Assembly: GCA_021828925.1 (NCBI GenBank)
Contig: JAJZCT010000073.1
Location: 1-9,950 of the forward strand
From: Planctomycetota bacterium
GTDB taxonomy: Bacteria > Planctomycetota > Phycisphaerae > WQYP01
Direction: 5' to 3'
Length of the DNA stretch: 9,950 nt
The notes below the pieces were generated by a model that searched no databases, was not told the origin of the DNA, and saw only the letters and a list, made by a program, of their open reading frames with translations. Below are positions 7,537-9,950 of this stretch, in pieces (positions within the stretch are counted from its first letter, which is position 1; each line of letters starts with the position of its first letter). A program made the position numbers and the translations under genes.

Positions 7537-7615
7537 AGCCACGCCGAATGGCGAGCAATTTCGCAGATCAGATGATCGCTGTATATCTCGAAGAGTCCGC
7601 AAAGTCAACGGGTAG
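7537..7615. repeat. Direct repeat R2 (leader of the ester cyclase)
   Basis: Second copy of the R repeat, displaced by 568 bp from R1 and in the same orientation. Its core reads AGCCACGCCGAATGGCGAGC; the inner stem CGCC/GGCG is kept while the loop differs (GAAT against GACC in R1). The outer stem seen in R1 is not kept. R2 ends 34 bp before the cyclase ATG on the minus strand and contains the predicted cyclase promoter, so its conserved core would lie in the 5' leader of that mRNA. Confidence 0.75.
7580..7608 (-). promoter_or_regulatory. Predicted promoter of the ester cyclase
   Basis: On the minus strand TTGACT (7608-7603, five of six) is followed after 17 bp by TATACA (7585-7580, four of six). 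Transcription would begin near 7573 and give a leader of about 70 nt that includes the conserved R2 stem. The same positions of R1 read TTGAGT and TATCAG with the same 17-bp spacing, a degraded version. Confidence 0.45.
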
Positions 7616-7680
7616 TGGCATGCCAAAGTTAAGTTGTCCGCTGTTTAACCCAAGTTAAAAGGTTCTCCTTGCCAGGACGC

Positions 7681-7806
7681 GGAGGTGTCGTGAACGTCGT
7701 CGAGGCTGTATTCGCGAGAACGGACGGGGATTTGCACCCGCAGTTGCGGATGCCGGGCGCGGCCGTCGCGCGGTAGCGTGCGACGCCTGCCATGGTGGAT
7801 TGTTGT
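7681..7806 (+). repeat. Dispersed repeat, decayed copy C
   Basis: A diverged relative of copies A and B, in the same orientation. Over 53 ungapped positions, from GGAGGTGTCGTGAACG to GGATTT, about 70 percent match copy A. The end, GCCATGGTGGATTGTTG, matches copy A (GCCACGGCGGATTGTTG) with two differences. The left hairpin of A and B is missing. Copy B follows after 27 bp, so C and B form a loose tandem. Confidence 0.5.
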
Positions 7807-7833
7807 TATTCGTCCAATCGCGCCACCATGCAG

Positions 7834-7983
7834 CCCCGATGGCTATCGGGAGGGAATCCCATGGCCCTTGGCCGCGGGCGTGACGTGAAGGTTTTTGATG
7901 GCGCGATTCCCGAAAACGGCCACGGGTTTCCGGCCCCGATGACGATCGGGAATGCGGGTAGCGCCTCAACGGAGCGCTGTTGA
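7834..7983 (+). repeat. Dispersed repeat, copy B
   Basis: Matches copy A (see there). The left end has the stem CCCGAT (7835-7840) / ATCGGG (7845-7850) around GGCT. A second stem of the same form, CCCGAT (7935-7940) / ATCGGG (7945-7950) around GACG, lies exactly 100 bp further on; in copy A this second stem is degraded. The repeat of the same palindrome at both ends of the conserved block is reminiscent of a MITE or BIME-like unit. Confidence 0.75.
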
Positions 7984-8068
7984 CAGGCGCGGGCGGGCGC
8001 CAGTTGGCGGTTGGAATTGGTGAAAAATGTGTTATGTGGCTGGAAAATGAGCCGGGGAGATCAAGCAG

Positions 8069-8097
8069 TGGACGGCGAGGGGGCAAGCGAATATACT
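8069..8097 (+). promoter_or_regulatory. Predicted promoter of rpmI-rplT
   Basis: TGGACG (8069-8074, four of six) and TATACT (8092-8097, five of six) are 17 bp apart. Transcription would start near 8104, leaving a leader of about 88 nt before rpmI, long enough for autogenous control by L20 as known in other bacteria. I do not recognise a specific L20-binding structure there. Confidence 0.45.
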
Positions 8098-8179
8098 ACG
8101 TGGCTCGATTTGCTTGGGTCATGGGCGCAGCTTGTCGTGAGGCCGGGCGAATATTGGAGCTTTGAGCGTTGATTTGGTT

Positions 8180-8184
8180 AGGAG
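8180..8184 (+). promoter_or_regulatory. Ribosome binding site deciding the rpmI start
   Basis: AGGAG lies 7 nt before the GTG at 8192 and inside a longer open frame that begins at 8162. It supports the GTG, whose product begins MAKHKTHKG as expected for L35. Confidence 0.75.
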
Positions 8185-8191
8185 TTTTGGC

Positions 8192-8395
8192 GTGGCCAAG
8201 CATAAAACACACAAGGGAATTAAAAAGCGGGTTAAAGTGACCGCGACTGGAAAAGTCAAATTCCATAAGCACAATAAGGGGCATTTGCAGAGTGCCAAGT
8301 CCGGTAATCGGCGGCGGCGTTTGCGCGGTACGACCAGTCTCAGCGGCCCGTTTGCGGATAAGATGATCACGTTGCTTGGCCCGGCGGGTCGGTAA
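8192..8395 (+). CDS. rpmI: 50S ribosomal protein L35
   Basis: Encodes a 67-residue basic protein of the large ribosomal subunit. The N-terminal KHKTHKGIKKRVKVTATGK (3-21) and the later NRRRRLRG block are the L35 signature. Start is a GTG with AGGAG 7 nt upstream; the upstream extension in the same frame (from 8162) has no counterpart in the family. The C-terminal stretch after the RRRRLRG block (TTSLSGPFADKMITLLGPAGR) is close to the usual length. Followed after 95 bp by rplT, as in most bacteria. The usual upstream partner infC is not present in the window. Confidence 0.95.
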   Translation: MAKHKTHKGIKKRVKVTATGKVKFHKHNKGHLQSAKSGNRRRRLRGTTSLSGPFADKMITLLGPAGR

Positions 8396-8490
8396 GAATC
8401 GGTCGCGTCAGCCGGTGGTTTGTTTTCCGGCGGCGGGGCGACAACGTGATAGAACATTGAAGACCTGAATAATTTGTTGAGGAATTTACC

Positions 8491-8859
8491 ATGCCACGAG
8501 TAAGAGTCGGTGCCGCCCGGAAACAACGGCACAAACGTTTGCTGAAACGCGCCAAGGGGTTTGTCGGTGGACGCAGCAAGCTGTATAAAACAGCGCACGA
8601 AACGCTGCTGCGGGCCGGTGCCAACCGGTTCAGCGGCCGCAAGGAAAAGAAGCGCGATTATCGCGCTCTTTGGATTACCCGTCTGACCGCCGCGGCGCGC
8701 AGCCGAGGTTTGCGTTACAGCCAACTTATTTCCGGACTTGCCAAAGCCAATATTCAACTTAACCGCAAGAGCCTCAGTGAAATTGCCATCGCCGATCCAG
8801 CCGCGTTTGACGCCATTGTGGCCAAGGTACGCGATGCACTGGGTTTGAAGGCGGCCTGA
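8491..8859 (+). CDS. rplT: 50S ribosomal protein L20
   Basis: Encodes a 122-residue protein that binds 23S rRNA early in large-subunit assembly. The basic N-terminal extension (RKQRHKRLLKRAKGFVG, about 10-26) and the globular part with LWITRLTAAARSRGLRYS (62-79) and FDAIVAKVRDAL (107-118) match L20 throughout. The ATG has GAGGA 7 nt upstream. In many bacteria L20 represses its own operon by binding the leader mRNA; whether this happens here cannot be seen. Forms the conserved rpmI-rplT-pheS block. Confidence 0.97.
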   Translation: MPRVRVGAARKQRHKRLLKRAKGFVGGRSKLYKTAHETLLRAGANRFSGRKEKKRDYRALWITRLTAAARSRGLRYSQLISGLAKANIQLNRKSLSEIAIADPAAFDAIVAKVRDALGLKAA

Positions 8860-8925
8860 AACGAATTAACCAGCGGGTGATCTCTCCAGGCGGCATGCGG
8901 TATGGGTGGCGCTTCTGATCTGGGG

Positions 8926-8948
8926 TGATCGGATGGGTTATCCGATCA
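8926..8948. promoter_or_regulatory. Perfect 9-bp hairpin in the rplT-pheS gap
   Basis: TGATCGGAT (8926-8934) and ATCCGATCA (8940-8948) enclose a GGGTT loop, 67 bp after the rplT stop. No T run follows on the plus strand, so it is not a plain intrinsic terminator. It ends 8 nt before the ribosome site of the 22-codon ORF. It may be an mRNA processing or stability element or part of a pheS leader. Confidence 0.5.
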
Positions 8949-8970
8949 ACGCAGTCAGGGAGGCACGATA

Positions 8971-9039
8971 ATGGGCGGTATTCGCCGGACCGGGGTCGGT
9001 AAAGCGATTATGATGGGGAGACACACACGGGGCATCTGA
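8971..9039 (+). CDS. Possible 22-residue small protein or leader ORF
   Basis: An ATG with an excellent ribosome site (AGGGAGG at 8957-8963, 7 nt spacing) opens a 22-codon frame, with product beginning MGGIRRTGVGKAIMM and ending in TGA at 9037-9039. The peptide is basic and has no Phe, so it is not a PheM-like attenuation peptide for pheS. It lies between a hairpin and pheS. It could be a small protein, a translated leader, or a chance ORF; the strength of the ribosome site is the only evidence. Confidence 0.3.
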   Translation: MGGIRRTGVGKAIMMGRHTRGI

Positions 9040-9114
9040 ACGGTTGAGCGGCAGGGTGTTCGGCCGGGTGTGTTGAAGATGGACAGACGTGCCTTTTTCC
9101 GGGAGTAATTCAAC

Positions 9115-9950
9115 GTGAATCTTGATGAATTACTGGCCCAGGCACAGCAGGAGCTTTCCTCCTTAAGCAGCGCTGATCAGATTGAGGCCTTCCGGATTAA
9201 ATATCTTGGCAGCAAAGGCCTGTTGAAGGTGGCCAGCGATCAACTCAAAAGCCTTCCCAATGATCAGAAACGCGCTTACGGTGCCAAATTAAATTCAGTC
9301 AAACAGGCCGTTCAAAGCGGTTATGATGCAGCCAAGGACCGGCTGGGCTCAAGCGCCGGTTCCGCCGAGGTGCTGGTTGATATTACCGAACCGGGGCGGA
9401 TCACATTTGGCGATTATCATCCCGGATCTTTGCATATTGTTCATCAAACCATTGATGCGCTGACGGAATTATTCGGCCGCATGGGCTTCTCCATCGCGCA
9501 AGGCCCGGAACTCGAAGATGAATTTCATAATTTTGAGGCATTGAATGTTCCGCGGCACCACCCGGCGCGCGATCCGCTGGATAATTTCTATCTGCAGCGA
9601 CCATCCGGCGCGGCTCCGTTTATGCTCCGGTCGCAAACCAGTTCCGTGCAGATACGGGTGCTGGAAACGCACAAGCCGCCGGTACGCATTATCGCCCCGG
9701 GACGGGTGTACCGTCCGGATACCGTTGACGCCACGCATAGTTTCATGTTCCATCAGATTGAAGGCCTGGTGGTGGATGAAGATATTACCATGGTGGATCT
9801 GAAAACGTGCATTGATCAGTTTGCCAAAGCCTTTTTTGGTGCCGATGTGGAAACCCGCTTTCGTCCGAGTTTCTTTCCATTTACCGAACCGAGTGCGGAA
9901 TTTGATGTGCGATTTCATTATGCGGACGGAAGTTCCAAATGGGTGGAACT
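9115..9950 (+). CDS. pheS: Phenylalanyl-tRNA synthetase alpha subunit (cut by window edge)
   Basis: The first 278 codons of the catalytic alpha subunit, which with PheT forms the (alpha-beta)2 enzyme that charges tRNA-Phe. Residues 1-80 form the helical N-terminal region with YLGSKGLL (30-37). The class II catalytic core follows: LNVPRHHPARDPLDNFYL (143-160), motif 2 with GRVYRPDTVDATHSFMFHQIEG (196-217), and RFRPSFFPFTEPSAEFDV (248-265). Start is a GTG with GGGAG 9 nt upstream. The reading frame is open to the right edge; motif 3 and pheT would lie beyond. It follows rplT after 255 bp, a longer gap than usual, containing a hairpin and a small ORF. Confidence 0.96.
   Translation, partial: MNLDELLAQAQQELSSLSSADQIEAFRIKYLGSKGLLKVASDQLKSLPNDQKRAYGAKLNSVKQAVQSGYDAAKDRLGSSAGSAEVLVDITEPGRITFGDYHPGSLHIVHQTIDALTELFGRMGFSIAQGPELEDEFHNFEALNVPRHHPARDPLDNFYLQRPSGAAPFMLRSQTSSVQIRVLETHKPPVRIIAPGRVYRPDTVDATHSFMFHQIEGLVVDEDITMVDLKTCIDQFAKAFFGADVETRFRPSFFPFTEPSAEFDVRFHYADGSSKWVE

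Larger units (their letters stand above)
6560..8191. other. Gene-poor, repeat-rich island between mnmG and rpmI
   Basis: Apart from the ester cyclase gene this interval has no conserved gene. From left to right it holds: a perfect hairpin joined to repeat copy A; about 80 bp with nothing recognised; a possible remnant ORF (6830-6946, minus); repeat R1; the cyclase gene; repeat R2 with the cyclase promoter; an A+T-richer patch near 7622-7665 with two AAGTTAA words; repeat copies C and B nearly in tandem; and finally the leader and promoter of rpmI. No transposase, integrase or tRNA was found, so the origin of the island is unclear. Between 7984 and 8068 nothing was recognised. Confidence 0.7.

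Noticed and set aside
7655..8086. Minus-strand ORF of 143 codons across the repeat copies
   Set aside because: Pro/Arg/Ser-rich, no ribosome site, runs through copies B and C; the equivalent frame is not kept in copy A.
8411..8431. GCCGG...CCGGC inverted repeat between rpmI and rplT
   Set aside because: Short stem with an 11-nt loop in G+C-rich DNA; expected by chance and not tied to any other signal.

Overview
The window is a bacterial chromosome segment of moderately high G+C (by eye). It is mostly ordinary housekeeping genes, broken by a gene-poor, repeat-rich stretch of about 1.6 kb. The organism is probably a member of the PVC/Planctomycetota group, perhaps Phycisphaerae-like. This rests only on the flavour of the proteins: an M50 protease with a Gly/Asn-rich N-terminus starting MSWRDRDY and a rhomboid-type C-terminal tail, a UvrC without its C-terminal HhH domain, and L20 and L35 sequences unlike those of Proteobacteria. 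It is a low-confidence guess.

Left part (1-2821, minus strand): uvrC is followed after 64 bp by the first 385 codons of a large FAD-linked oxidase (GlcD/YdiJ type) that runs off the left edge. A compact divergent promoter region (2812-2886) separates uvrC from a plus-strand set: a NudF-like Nudix hydrolase, a site-2-type M50 membrane protease and mnmG (tRNA wobble uridine modification). Gaps in this set are 41 and 107 bp, so co-transcription is possible.

Middle part (6560-8160): no conserved housekeeping gene. It holds one small SnoaL-like ester cyclase (minus), a possible 38-codon remnant ORF (minus), and two unrelated repeat sets. The first set is two clear copies (A, B) and one decayed copy (C) of a roughly 125-150 bp element; A and B begin with a CCCGAT-GGCT-ATCGGG hairpin. 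The second set (R1, R2) is a direct repeat of about 80 bp lying just upstream of the remnant ORF and just upstream of the cyclase. It looks like a duplicated leader/promoter unit.

Right part (8192-9950, plus): the conserved translation cluster rpmI - rplT - pheS, with pheS cut by the right edge. infC, often found just before rpmI, is not in the window. A promoter-like site lies about 95 bp before rpmI. The rplT-pheS gap carries a perfect 9-bp hairpin and a 22-codon ORF with a strong Shine-Dalgarno sequence.

I see no CRISPR array, tRNA, rRNA, transposase or recognisable defence system. The most unusual material is the repeat island and the domain-short UvrC.
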